Source: Arthrobacter sp. Br18 (GTDB lineage: Bacteria; Actinomycetota; Actinomycetes; Actinomycetales; Micrococcaceae). Taken from it: a stretch of 46,252 nt of DNA. Made by a program: the position numbers and the translations under genes. The DNA lies in NCBI RefSeq assembly GCF_000520555.1, contig NZ_KI914848.1:19317-65568 (forward strand), written 5' to 3'. Shown here one piece after another: positions 25,778 through 34,129 of this stretch; within the stretch, counting starts at the first letter, position 1, and the number at the start of each line of letters is the position of its first letter. A model generated the notes under the pieces. It saw nothing but the letters and a program-made list of their open reading frames with translations, ran no database searches and was not told the DNA's origin.

Positions 25778-26431
25778 TCAATCGCGTTCCAGTGAGGTGC
25801 AGATGCAGACCCGGTTCCCGTCGGGGTCGGCAAGAACGGTGAAGGATGGTGCGGCAGAGTCGTCGACGATGGACCCGCCGCCGGCCACCGCTGCTGCAAT
25901 TCGATCGTCGGCAACCTCGGGGGCGAGCCAGAGGTCGAAGTGCCAGCGCTGGCGCGGAGTTTCGCGTTCCTCGGTGGTTTGAAACCACAGTACCGGGACC
26001 CGTCCGGTGGGATCGAGGATCGAGTCGCGGACTCTGTTGTTCGGGCTGCCGGTCAGCAGGACCGACCAGAAAGCTGCAACGCTGTGCTCATGCGCGGTGT
26101 CGAGCGCGATCTCGAGTTGGGCCACGCCTGTCGGCTGTGGCTCAAGCCCGTGCTCACGGGCAGTTTCGCTGATCTTCAGCGCCATGTCGATGTCCAGCCG
26201 TGTGACCCACCTACCGCCCTCATGGGTGCACAGTGAGACGTCGATGACGCCGTAGGTCAGCCTCAGGTCGGGGTGGTGGCCGTCGTTCTCCGCGGCCCGG
26301 GCCACGGCGGTGATGAACTCCGCCGCCTTGGTGTAGTTCCGGATCGAGTAGCGTGCGTGAAGGGCCTGGGCCAGCATGCGCCAGTCGCTGAGACCCGCAT
26401 CGGTGACCTGCTGGTTGCTGAGCTTTTCCAT
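25778..26431 (-). CDS. Pterin-4a-carbinolamine dehydratase domain fused to a VOC domain
   Basis: A 217-residue protein. Residues about 1-95 match pterin-4a-carbinolamine dehydratase (PCD/DCoH): the active-site motif GHHPDLRLTYG (H52, H53), then Trp75 and Asp80/82 at the expected spacing. Residues about 103-217 form a glyoxalase-like VOC domain: VAQLEIALDTAHEHSVAAFW, DPTGRVPVLWFQ, RWHFDLWLAP and FTVLADPDGNRVCIC. Fusions of this kind occur in actinobacteria, but their substrate is not known to me. No aromatic amino-acid hydroxylase gene is nearby, so recycling of tetrahydrobiopterin is not supported by context. It is convergent with the MarR gene. Confidence 0.85.
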   Translation of the reverse strand: MEKLSNQQVTDAGLSDWRMLAQALHARYSIRNYTKAAEFITAVARAAENDGHHPDLRLTYGVIDVSLCTHEGGRWVTRLDIDMALKISETAREHGLEPQPTGVAQLEIALDTAHEHSVAAFWSVLLTGSPNNRVRDSILDPTGRVPVLWFQTTEERETPRQRWHFDLWLAPEVADDRIAAAVAGGGSIVDDSAAPSFTVLADPDGNRVCICTSLERD

Positions 26432-26518
26432 AGCCAGACTCTGCCATAGGGGCCGGCCGGCCGGGGGTTTTCACTCTCCTGACCGGCCGCGGGTAGAACA
26501 GTTGCGCACGGCCGGCGA

Positions 26519-27445
26519 TCAGGATTGCGTTCCCGGAACCCGGATCATTCCTTCCTGCGCCACGCTCGCCACCAGTTCACCCGCCCGGTTGTAGATGCGG
26601 CCCGCGGCCAGGCCGCGCGCACCCGAGGCGCTGGGCGAGCTCTGGATGTAGAGGAGCCACTCGTCAACCCGCACGGGACGGTGCCACCACATGGCGTGGT
26701 CAAGGCTCGCCACGCTCATTCCCGGGTGGATCCAGCTCAGCCCGTGCGGCCGGAGGATCGACTCCAAAAGGGTGTAATCGCTTGCGTAGGCGAGCGCCGC
26801 GCGGTGCACGTGTTCGTCGTCGGGCATGGGTCCGAAGGTCTTCATCCAGACGGCGTTCCGTGCCTCGCGTGAGCCGGTGTTCCCGACATACAGTGGTGCG
26901 TCGATGTGCCGCACGTCGAAGGGCCGCTGGTAGGCCCAGGCGCGGGCCACGGGGTGGTCGAATCCGCCCAGGAGATCGGCCGTGGTGGGCAGCGACTCCG
27001 GATCGGGCACGTCATGGGGCATCGGGTCCTGGTGCGCGACGCCGTCGTCCGGTTCCTGGAAGGACGCAATCATGGACAGGATCGGCACACCGTCCTGGTA
27101 GGCGTGAGCGCGGCGTGCCGAGAAGGACCGTCCGTCACGCAGCCTTTGGACACCGAAAGTGATGGGCTGATCCGCGTCTCCGGCACGCAGGAAGTACCCG
27201 TGCATCGAGTGCACCGAGCGGCTCGGCTCCACGGTCCGCATGGCCGCGATCAGGGACTGCGCAAGGACCTGCCCGCCGAAGACCCTCTTTCCCGGTTGCG
27301 GAGCGGAGTTGCCGACGAAGATGTCCTCATCGGTATGGGCGCCGTCGGCGCTGCTGAGGTCGAGGAGGCCCAGCAGCGCCTGGGTGGGATCCGCTGGAAA
27401 GCCGGTGGTACCGGTGGTGCTGGCGGCGTGCGGCTGATCGGCCAT
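26519..27445 (-). CDS. tesB: Acyl-CoA thioesterase II (TesB)
   Basis: Hydrolyses acyl-CoA to free fatty acid and CoA. The 308-residue protein has the double hot-dog fold of TesB: the first repeat contains GKRVFGGQVLAQSLIAA and VHSMHGYFLRAGD, and the second contains LDHAMWWHRPVRVDEWLLYIQSSPSASGARGLAAGRIY with the catalytic Asp region. The start ATG 27445 follows AAGGAGA by 3 bases. The frame opens further upstream to 27802 but overlaps the divergent thioesterase gene. It lies back to back with a second, unrelated thioesterase, 168 bases away. Confidence 0.92.
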   Translation of the reverse strand: MADQPHAASTTGTTGFPADPTQALLGLLDLSSADGAHTDEDIFVGNSAPQPGKRVFGGQVLAQSLIAAMRTVEPSRSVHSMHGYFLRAGDADQPITFGVQRLRDGRSFSARRAHAYQDGVPILSMIASFQEPDDGVAHQDPMPHDVPDPESLPTTADLLGGFDHPVARAWAYQRPFDVRHIDAPLYVGNTGSREARNAVWMKTFGPMPDDEHVHRAALAYASDYTLLESILRPHGLSWIHPGMSVASLDHAMWWHRPVRVDEWLLYIQSSPSASGARGLAAGRIYNRAGELVASVAQEGMIRVPGTQS

Positions 27446-27613
27446 GGGTCTCCTTGCAGGGGTGGTCGCTGCGGAGCATCGGCTCCGGGAAAGCATTCTT
27501 CGACAGTAGACCGACACCTCGGTTCCCCTCAACACGCCGACGGCTCCCCGAGGGACCCGGGAGCGGCGGCCGGGCGAATCGCCTGGCGGCTGGACTTTTG
27601 AGAGGATTGGACC

Positions 27614-28078
27614 ATGGCTCCCATGCTCACTGTCCCTCTTCAGCTGCGCTTCGGCGACGAAGATTCCTACGGCCACGTCAACAATGCGCGGTTCGTGCAG
27701 TTCCTCGAGGATGCCAGGGTGCGCCTCCTTTCCGAATCGGGCGGCGGCTCCACCTTCCTGCAGGTGTCCGACCCGGGCCACTACACGCTGGTGGGCCGCC
27801 ATGAAATCGAGTACCTCGCCCCGCTGAACTTCAGCACCGAGCCCGCCGGCGTGGACGTATGGATCACCGCCGTCGGCTCCTCGAGCTTCACCCTGGGCTA
27901 CGCGGTGCGCGACACCGACGCGTCCGATGCCGGCATCACCTGCGCAGTGGCGTCCACCACGATGATCCTGGTTGACCGGCAGTCCGGCCGGCCGGTCCGA
28001 CTCAGTGCTGCCCAGAGAACTGCGCTGGATCAGTGGACCGGCGCAGGGGTGCCTTTCCGCCGCCCGCGCGGCGCCTAG
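27614..28078 (+). CDS. Acyl-CoA thioesterase, 4HBT/YbgC-like
   Basis: A 154-residue single hot-dog protein. The active-site block RFGDEDSYGHVNNARFVQFLEDAR matches the 4-hydroxybenzoyl-CoA thioesterase family, with Asp in the D-x-D/Y-GHVNN motif. GRHEIEYLAPL and later VASTTMILVDRQSGRPV complete the fold. GAGAGGA lies before the ATG. The next gene begins 9 bases after its stop, so they form an operon. Substrate is unknown. Confidence 0.88.
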   Translation: MAPMLTVPLQLRFGDEDSYGHVNNARFVQFLEDARVRLLSESGGGSTFLQVSDPGHYTLVGRHEIEYLAPLNFSTEPAGVDVWITAVGSSSFTLGYAVRDTDASDAGITCAVASTTMILVDRQSGRPVRLSAAQRTALDQWTGAGVPFRRPRGA

Positions 28079-28087
28079 GGGCGGACC

Positions 28088-28753
28088 GTGTCAACACCCG
28101 CCCCAAGCAGCCGGCTCGTGCTTGCCGATGCCCACGTGGCAGCCGACTTCCGGACCTTCACGGCGCGGGCGCGCGCCAACGACGACGGTGCCATCCGGCT
28201 CCAGGCGTCCGGTCCGGTGCTCGCCGCGTACGTCTGCACGCTGCGCGCTCTCACCCTGGGGGAGTCGACCCCTACCGTCCTCGGCCTGAGGACGATGCTC
28301 CTGGCGGAGCCGGCCTCCGTTGATACGACGGTTGGCCTCGGCTCGGTTGCCGACCGTCTGGCACACCTGAAGGACGACGGCGTCTTTCCGGTACCCACGG
28401 TCACGGTGACCGAGAGCTGGGCCGGTGTTCTTCCCCCGCGTGCTGGATGGGTGCGTGCGGGCGCCGTACCGCCCGGTCTCCTCGAGGAGGCAGCCCACAA
28501 CGGAATCCGTGAGGTGGCAGCGCTTGTTCCCGACCGTGCAGGTGCCCCCGTGGTCGCCACGGCCCGGGGAGCCGTCTGGGGAAGACCCCTTCGAGGGCTG
28601 CCCGTCGAGCTGGCCTCCGGCGCGGCGTTCGGTGCCCTGAGCCTCGGTTTTTTGGTCGCGGCCGAAGCCCCGCTCCTGTTCACCAACGGACGATGGATCA
28701 GGTTGAGCACCAGCCGGGGCCACATCCTGGTGCGGGCGGCAGCGATCCTCTGA
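28088..28753 (+). CDS. Conserved protein of unknown function, co-transcribed with a thioesterase
   Basis: A 221-residue soluble protein rich in Ala, Val and Leu, starting with GTG 9 bases after the thioesterase stop. The N-terminal half alternates helices and strands (SRLVLADAHVAADFRTFTARAR). The middle has ESWAGVLPPRAGWVRAGAVPP, and the C-terminus has FLVAAEAPLLFTNGRWIRLST. I see no transmembrane helix and no catalytic motif. I recall similar proteins beside thioesterases in related genera, but no function. It ends 28 bases before a convergent operon. Confidence 0.7.
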   Translation: MSTPAPSSRLVLADAHVAADFRTFTARARANDDGAIRLQASGPVLAAYVCTLRALTLGESTPTVLGLRTMLLAEPASVDTTVGLGSVADRLAHLKDDGVFPVPTVTVTESWAGVLPPRAGWVRAGAVPPGLLEEAAHNGIREVAALVPDRAGAPVVATARGAVWGRPLRGLPVELASGAAFGALSLGFLVAAEAPLLFTNGRWIRLSTSRGHILVRAAAIL

Positions 28754-28781
28754 CGGGCCGGCGCGGCACCAACTGATTGTC

Positions 28782-29234
28782 CTACCCGGTCCTAGCGCCG
28801 GATCTGGCGGTCCCAGCTCGTCGACGGCCGATCAACCCGCCGAGGAGCCCTGTCAGTGCTGCAGGCAGGGCGAGGAGGCCGGCGGCCTGAGGGATCAGTG
28901 TCAGGGGCATCAGGAAGAACAACCCGCCGGCGACAGCCGGAGCCGATACGCCTGCCGTGACCCAAATCGGGTGCCTCCGACGGTGCGACCAGAGGGCCGA
29001 TATGACTGATGCCGCGGTGCCGGCCTGCAGCACCAAGGTACCGACCCGCAGTCTCTCGACGAGCAGGGGCTCGGGGGAGGACACGAAGAAGAGCGTCCTT
29101 TCCAGGCCGATGGCCGTCAGCGCGACAGCGGCAGACACCGTAGCCGCCCAGAGCAACGCCGCCCTCCACCACCGGCGGCGGAGAGCAAGGGGATCCTTCG
29201 GCATCCTCGAATCAGCAGAGACGCCGCGAGTCAT
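28782..29234 (-). CDS. Four-helix membrane protein, unknown function, last gene of the MscS-globin operon
   Basis: A 150-residue protein with four predicted transmembrane helices (from about residues 22, 55, 85 and 108) and a basic tail. Between helices it has short Arg-rich loops (SHRRRHPIW). The ATG at 29234 overlaps the globin stop as ATGA, which points to translational coupling; the frame is open to 29285, inside the globin gene. I do not recognise the family. Confidence 0.65.
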   Translation of the reverse strand: MTRGVSADSRMPKDPLALRRRWWRAALLWAATVSAAVALTAIGLERTLFFVSSPEPLLVERLRVGTLVLQAGTAASVISALWSHRRRHPIWVTAGVSAPAVAGGLFFLMPLTLIPQAAGLLALPAALTGLLGGLIGRRRAGTARSGARTG

Positions 29235-29722
29235 TCCGACGCTGCATTCACCATCGATTGCGCAGCACGGTCCAGATAGTCCCACAGGGTTGCCTCGTGG
29301 AGCGGCGCCAGGTCCAGGGAGTCGACGGCCGCCCGCATGTGCCGAAGCCAGGAATCCCGCGCTTCCGGCGTGACTCTGAAGGGCATGTGGCGCATGCGGA
29401 GCCGCGGATGTCCCCGCGTCTCACCATAGGTCTTCGGGCCGCCCCAGTACTGCTCGAGGAAGAGCAGCAGCCGCTCCTTCGCGGGTCCCAGATCTTCCTC
29501 CGGGTACATGGGGCGCAGCAGCTCATCCTGGGCCACCCCCTCGTAGAAGACGTCCACGAGCTTCACAAACGTGTCATGGCCGCCGACCGACTCGTAGAGG
29601 TTGTACTCGGGCTGCACGAACTGCTGGCCCGCAGCCAGGAGCCGGTCAGCGGGCAATGGCGGACGTGCACGGCCCGTGCGCAGTTCAAGGGGCGCGCGCC
29701 CGACGGCGTCGTTCTCACTCAT
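29231..29722 (-). CDS. Truncated hemoglobin, group II (GlbO type)
   Basis: A 163-residue heme protein with an N-terminal extension of about 40 residues. The globin part starts at NLYESVGGHDTFVKLVDVFYEGV, which includes the conserved Tyr B10. YPEEDLGPAKERLLLFLEQYWGGP is a group II signature, followed by the proximal histidine in RMRHMPF and Trp G8 in DSWLRHM. Group II globins bind O2 and may act in redox or peroxide chemistry. Its ATG overlaps the mscS stop and its stop overlaps the next start, so all three are one operon. Confidence 0.92.
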   Translation of the reverse strand: MSENDAVGRAPLELRTGRARPPLPADRLLAAGQQFVQPEYNLYESVGGHDTFVKLVDVFYEGVAQDELLRPMYPEEDLGPAKERLLLFLEQYWGGPKTYGETRGHPRLRMRHMPFRVTPEARDSWLRHMRAAVDSLDLAPLHEATLWDYLDRAAQSMVNAASE

Positions 29723-30348
29723 GATGCCTCCTCCTGGTGGGCGGCCGCCGGAACCGTCGCTGGAGCGGGTTCGACGTATGTTCCCTGGGACCGGTTGCCG
29801 ACCTTCGTGATGTCGCCGTTGCGCACGTACCAGATGGTCCCGTTCGCGTCGATCATGCGGGTGATCCGGAGGCCGAGGGACTGCACTACTCCTACCGTTT
29901 CACCCACTTCGATGGTGTCACCCACCCCGTACTGGTCCTCGATGGTGATGAAGATCCCCAGGAAAGCGTCGCGGATGATTTCCCGGGCGCCGAAGCCGAT
30001 GGCAATACCTACGATCCCCACGCTGGCGAGGATCGGGCCGATCTGGAACTGCAGTTGTTCAAGGGCCATCAACCCGGCGACAACGGCGATCGTCACGCCG
30101 GCCGTGCTGGTGAGCAGTCCGCCGATGGTCTCGGCGCGCTGCGTGCGCCGCGCGTGGTCCAGGGACCGCAGGACCGGCTGGGCCCACCGGAAGTGGGGCT
30201 TGCTGAAGACGCTGTACCCGTTCTGCACGCGTCGAACAGAGCGTGCCACGAGGTACCGCACCGCCAGCCAGAGGAGGAGGGCCAGTAGCAGGATAAGGCC
30301 TGCGCCGAGAATGTGGCTTCCGTAACCGAGCTCCGGAAAGAGATCCAT
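29719..30348 (-). CDS. MscS-family mechanosensitive channel
   Basis: A 209-residue protein with one to three N-terminal transmembrane segments (LILLLALLLWLAVRYLVA, the segment before LEQLQFQ, and the pore helix). The pore-lining block GPILASVGIVGIAIGFGAREIIRDAFLGIFI and then QYGVGDTIEVGE belong to the MscS core. The beta domain follows, with VRNGDITKVGNRS, but the C-terminal alpha-beta domain is absent, so it is a minimal form. ATG 30348 is 8 bases after TAGTTT with no Shine-Dalgarno sequence. It heads the three-gene operon with the globin. Confidence 0.9.
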   Translation of the reverse strand: MDLFPELGYGSHILGAGLILLLALLLWLAVRYLVARSVRRVQNGYSVFSKPHFRWAQPVLRSLDHARRTQRAETIGGLLTSTAGVTIAVVAGLMALEQLQFQIGPILASVGIVGIAIGFGAREIIRDAFLGIFITIEDQYGVGDTIEVGETVGVVQSLGLRITRMIDANGTIWYVRNGDITKVGNRSQGTYVEPAPATVPAAAHQEEAS

Positions 30349-30455
30349 GGGGGTACAAACTACTTTCTGACGCGCACCGCAAACGCACGACATCCCCGAG
30401 CCAGGATGGCGGCGGCGCTTATTCTAGGCTACATGCGCTGTGCTGCCGGCACCGA

Positions 30456-30935
30456 TCACGGCAGGATCATCGGCTCGTGGAGAACGGGGAAGTTCACCGA
30501 CCGTGCGATGAAGCAGGCCGCGGAGGCGTCGGCATGGATGCTGAGCGCTGCCTCGCGGTGTGCCGGGTCGGCGATGGCGACCACAGGATGGAGCACGGCC
30601 GAGGTGAACTCCCCACTGCCGTCCCGGTTCAACCGCAGAAACCCCTCCGCGGAGTCCGAGTAGGCGGTGACCACCACACCCGCCTTCACTGCCATGTGGA
30701 GGTAGGACAGCATGTGGCACTGCGCCAGCGCACTCAGGAGCAGCTGCTCGGGGTTCCAGCGGTCCCGCTGCCCGTGGAAGGTCGGATCCGCGGTTCCCGC
30801 CAGGAGCGGAGGCCCGGAGGCATGAACGTCGTTCGCGCGGCTGTACTCCCGGTAGCCGGACGTGCCGTGCCCCAGGTTCCCGGTCCAGGTGACGGTGACG
30901 TCGTAGCGGTGCGTCGACACGGGTTGCCCCGTCAT
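30456..30935 (-). CDS. OsmC-family peroxiredoxin-like protein
   Basis: A 159-residue OsmC/Ohr-type thiol peroxidase. The two reactive cysteines lie in LLLSALAQCHMLSYL and ADASAACFIARSVNFPV, the expected long spacing. An N-terminal strand region (TVTWTGNLGHGTSGYREYSR) matches the OsmC subgroup. ATG 30935 overlaps the pepN stop by one base (TGATG), so the two are co-translated. Expected role is removal of organic hydroperoxides; the thiol partner is unknown. Confidence 0.9.
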   Translation of the reverse strand: MTGQPVSTHRYDVTVTWTGNLGHGTSGYREYSRANDVHASGPPLLAGTADPTFHGQRDRWNPEQLLLSALAQCHMLSYLHMAVKAGVVVTAYSDSAEGFLRLNRDGSGEFTSAVLHPVVAIADPAHREAALSIHADASAACFIARSVNFPVLHEPMILP

Positions 30936-33496
30936 CAGCGGTCGACGGCCTGCGCACGGAGGGCCCGCTGCACACCGTCACGGCTTTCCAGGATCAGCCG
31001 CCGCAACGAGGGGCTCGCGTTCCCGAGGCGTTCGAGGAAGCGGTCCGCCTGTTCCAGCGCCTCGGTGCTGATGAGGTGTGAGGGATACAGGCCCACCACG
31101 ATCCGCTGCGCGATCTCGTGGGTCCGGGTGTCCCACACTTCCTGAACGGAGTCGAAGTACTTCGCGGCGTACGGCTCCAGCAGTGCGGGGTCGTGGACCC
31201 GGGCGAATCCGAGGATCGCCGCGCGCTGCGTGGCATTGGGAAGATCCGACCGGGTCACGATGGCCTCCCATGCCGCGGCCTTGGCCTCGGGAGTGGGAAT
31301 GGCCGCCGTGGCAGTCGCCGCCGCGAGCTGGCCGGCCGACGTGCCGTCGCCGGCGAGTTCGACGTCGATCTCCGGCTGGCCGTAGCGCCCGCCGGTCACC
31401 AGGCTGGTCACCAGCTCCCACCGCAGGTCGGAGTCGATTCCCAGGCCCTCCAGAGTTTCGGTGCCGGAGAGCACCGCCTGCACCACGTCGAGGTGCTGTT
31501 CGCTGCGGGCCCGCACCGCGAAACCCCTGACGAACTGCAGCTGCGAATCTGAAGCCGCCTCTGCGTCACGGGCAAGGTCCAGCAGGCTGTCGGCGGCGGC
31601 GTCGCCCATTGCCGTGCTGTCCGCGGGGTTGACGTAGAAGGTCAGGGTCAGAGCCAGTTGCCTCAGCAGCACCAGCACCACCGACGAGTCGGACTCGGAA
31701 CCGATGTTCTGGAGAACCAGGTCCACGTAGTTCCGCGCCGGCGTCTCGCCGTCCCGCGCCGCGTCCCACGCCGACGCCCACACCAGCGTGCGGGGCAGGG
31801 AGTCGGAGAATGTCCTGAGGTGCCGGACGGAGGTCCGCAGGGAGTCCGGGTCGAGCCGGATCTTCGCGTAGGCAAGATCGTCGTCGTTCAGCAGCACCAG
31901 CGCCGGGCGCTTTCTTCCGAGAGCTTCCGCGACGTCGGTGCGCTCGCCGTGGACGTCGAGTTCGATCCGGTGGACCCGCACCAGCCGGGCATCGCCGTCG
32001 AGGTCGTAGAAGCCGACGGCGAGCCGGTGCGGGCGAAGGGTCGGGTATCCTTCCGGGGCGGACTGAAGCACCGCGAATGCGGTGATGACGCCGTCGGCAT
32101 CGGTTTCGATGTCGGGCCGGAGCGTGTTCACGCCCGCTGTCTCGAGCCATTGGGCTGACCACCCGGTGAGGTCCCTGCCGCTGGCCTTCTCGAGCTCCGA
32201 GAGGAGATCCCCCAGCTCCGTGTTTCCCCAGGAGTGCTGCGAGAAGTAGGCACGGACACCCTCCATGAATTTGTCCTGGCCCACCCAGGCGACAAGCTGC
32301 TTGAGGACCGAGGCGCCTTTGGCATAGGTGATGCCGTCGAAGTTCACCTGGACGTCATCGAGGTCCCGGATCTCGGCCACGATGGGATGCGTCGAGGGAA
32401 GCTGGTCCTGACGGTAGGCCCAGGCCTTCTCGATGGAGGTGAACGTGGTCCAGGCCTGGGTGAACTCCGTTGCCTTCGCGGCGGCGAGGGTCGACATGTA
32501 TTCGGCGAAGGATTCGTTGAGCCAGAGGTCGTTCCACCACCGCATGGTCACGAGGTCCCCGAACCACATGTGCGCCAGTTCGTGCAGGATGGTGATGGCA
32601 CGGCGCTCCACTGTCGCGTCCGGCACGCGTGAGCGGAAAACATACGTCTCGACGATCGTCACGGCACCCGCGTTCTCCATGGCGCCGGCGTTGAACTGGG
32701 GCACGAAGAGCTGGTCGTACTTCTCGAACGGGTAGGGCGTGCCGAACTGCTTCTCGTAGAACTCGAAGCCCTGCCGTGTCAGTTCGAAGATGTTCTCGGC
32801 GTCGAGGTACCGCATGAGGGATTTGCGGGCGAAGACCCCGAGCGGGATGGTGCGGCCGTCGGAACTCGTCACGTCGCTCCGCACCGACTGGTAGGGGCCG
32901 GCGATCAGGGCCGTGACATAGGAGGAAAGTACGGGCGTCGGTTCGAACGACCAGGTGGAGCGTGCCTCGTCCTCGGCAGCGGACCCGGCCTGCACCTGGG
33001 CGGGGGTGGGGGAGTTGGAAATGACGTCCCAGTGCGACGGCGCCGTGACAGTGAAGCGGAAGGTGGCCTTCAGGTCGGGCTGCTCGAAGACGGCGAAGAC
33101 CCGGCGGGAGTCCGGTACCTCGAACTGCGTGTAGAGGTACACCTCGTCATCCACGGGATCCACGAACCGGTGGAGCCCTTCACCGGTGTTCATGTAGGGC
33201 AGATCGGACTGGACGACGAGCCGGTTGGACACCGCCAGGTTGTCCAGCCGGATACGGACGCCGTCGGACACCTCCGCGGGATCGAGGTCGACACCGTTGA
33301 GGCTGACGCGGTGCACCGTGTCGGTGACGGCATCGATGAACGTCGACGCGCCCTGTGCCGCCCCGAAGCTGACGACCGTGGTTGAGCTGAACTGGGTGTC
33401 CCCACGGGTCAGGTCGAGGGTGATGTCGTAGGACTGGACGGTGAGCAGGTCGGCGCGGGTGCGTGCTTCGTCGCGCGTCAGGTTCATTCCGGGCAT
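30935..33496 (-). CDS. pepN: Aminopeptidase N (M1 family)
   Basis: A zinc metallopeptidase that removes N-terminal residues from peptides. The 853-residue protein has the exopeptidase motif GAMEN, and the zinc site HELAHMWFGD with the third ligand in NESFAEY 18 residues later. The N-terminal beta domain, catalytic domain and long helical C-terminal ERAP1-like domain (from about residue 530) are all present. GGAGG lies 6 bases before ATG 33496. There is no signal peptide, so it is cytosolic. It is followed by OsmC in the same transcript and is divergent from the RpiB-type gene. Confidence 0.95.
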   Translation of the reverse strand: MPGMNLTRDEARTRADLLTVQSYDITLDLTRGDTQFSSTTVVSFGAAQGASTFIDAVTDTVHRVSLNGVDLDPAEVSDGVRIRLDNLAVSNRLVVQSDLPYMNTGEGLHRFVDPVDDEVYLYTQFEVPDSRRVFAVFEQPDLKATFRFTVTAPSHWDVISNSPTPAQVQAGSAAEDEARSTWSFEPTPVLSSYVTALIAGPYQSVRSDVTSSDGRTIPLGVFARKSLMRYLDAENIFELTRQGFEFYEKQFGTPYPFEKYDQLFVPQFNAGAMENAGAVTIVETYVFRSRVPDATVERRAITILHELAHMWFGDLVTMRWWNDLWLNESFAEYMSTLAAAKATEFTQAWTTFTSIEKAWAYRQDQLPSTHPIVAEIRDLDDVQVNFDGITYAKGASVLKQLVAWVGQDKFMEGVRAYFSQHSWGNTELGDLLSELEKASGRDLTGWSAQWLETAGVNTLRPDIETDADGVITAFAVLQSAPEGYPTLRPHRLAVGFYDLDGDARLVRVHRIELDVHGERTDVAEALGRKRPALVLLNDDDLAYAKIRLDPDSLRTSVRHLRTFSDSLPRTLVWASAWDAARDGETPARNYVDLVLQNIGSESDSSVVLVLLRQLALTLTFYVNPADSTAMGDAAADSLLDLARDAEAASDSQLQFVRGFAVRARSEQHLDVVQAVLSGTETLEGLGIDSDLRWELVTSLVTGGRYGQPEIDVELAGDGTSAGQLAAATATAAIPTPEAKAAAWEAIVTRSDLPNATQRAAILGFARVHDPALLEPYAAKYFDSVQEVWDTRTHEIAQRIVVGLYPSHLISTEALEQADRFLERLGNASPSLRRLILESRDGVQRALRAQAVDR

Positions 33497-33623
33497 GGAT
33501 CGCCTCCGTGGTGGGGGATGTCGTTCCGTATTCTCTCACTGATCTCCGACGCTTCCAGTGCCCGGCAGCCCTGTGGCACCCGGTACTCTGGGGGAAACCT
33601 CTCCTGCTGCGAACGGAGCACCG

Positions 33624-34097
33624 ATGCGCGTCCACCTGGCCACCGACCATGCGGGGATGGAGCTCAGCGCCCACCTGCTGGAGCACCTCACCCGGGCGGG
33701 CTACGACGTCGTGGACCACGGGCCCCGCTCCTATGATCCGGAGGACGATTACCCGGCGTTCTGCATCAACGCAGCGCGCGCCGTGGTGGCCGATCAGACA
33801 GCGGGGGTGGAGGCGCTCGGCATAGTGCTGGGCGGCTCCGGAAACGGTGAACAGATCGCCGCGAACAAGGTACGGGGAGTGCGCGCAGCCCTTGCCTGGA
33901 GCCTCGACACCGCACGCCTGGCACGCCAGCACAACGACGCGAACGTGGTCGCCGTCGGGGGCCGCCAGCATCCGGTCGCGGAGGCCACCGGAATCATCGA
34001 GGCCTTCCTGTCCGAACCCTTCAGTGGCGCAGGACGCCATGTGCGCCGCATCGGCAAGATCGCCGCCTACGAAGCGACGGGAATTGTTGACGAGTAG
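33624..34097 (+). CDS. Ribose-5-phosphate isomerase B type (RpiB/LacAB family)
   Basis: A 157-residue protein that interconverts ribose-5-phosphate and ribulose-5-phosphate, linking with gnd in this window. The N-terminus MRVHLATDHAGMELSAHL carries the conserved Asp-His-Ala-Gly. DYPAFCINAARAV holds the cysteine, and GGSGNGEQIAANKVRGVRAAL holds the phosphate/anion loop with the Glu used as base in some actinobacterial members. HNDANVVAVGGRQH completes the signature. GGAG lies before the ATG and a possible -10 TACTCT is at 33584. The frame is open to 33558. The Nei-type gene follows after 32 bases, perhaps in the same transcript. Confidence 0.88.
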   Translation: MRVHLATDHAGMELSAHLLEHLTRAGYDVVDHGPRSYDPEDDYPAFCINAARAVVADQTAGVEALGIVLGGSGNGEQIAANKVRGVRAALAWSLDTARLARQHNDANVVAVGGRQHPVAEATGIIEAFLSEPFSGAGRHVRRIGKIAAYEATGIVDE

Positions 34098-34129
34098 GCG
34101 TTCCCCGTCCCGGAGAGCGGACGGCAACC

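Noticed and set aside
33180-34127. 315-codon minus-strand frame opposite the RpiB-type gene
   Set aside because: The plus-strand isomerase and the pepN gene explain both ends; no independent evidence for this frame.
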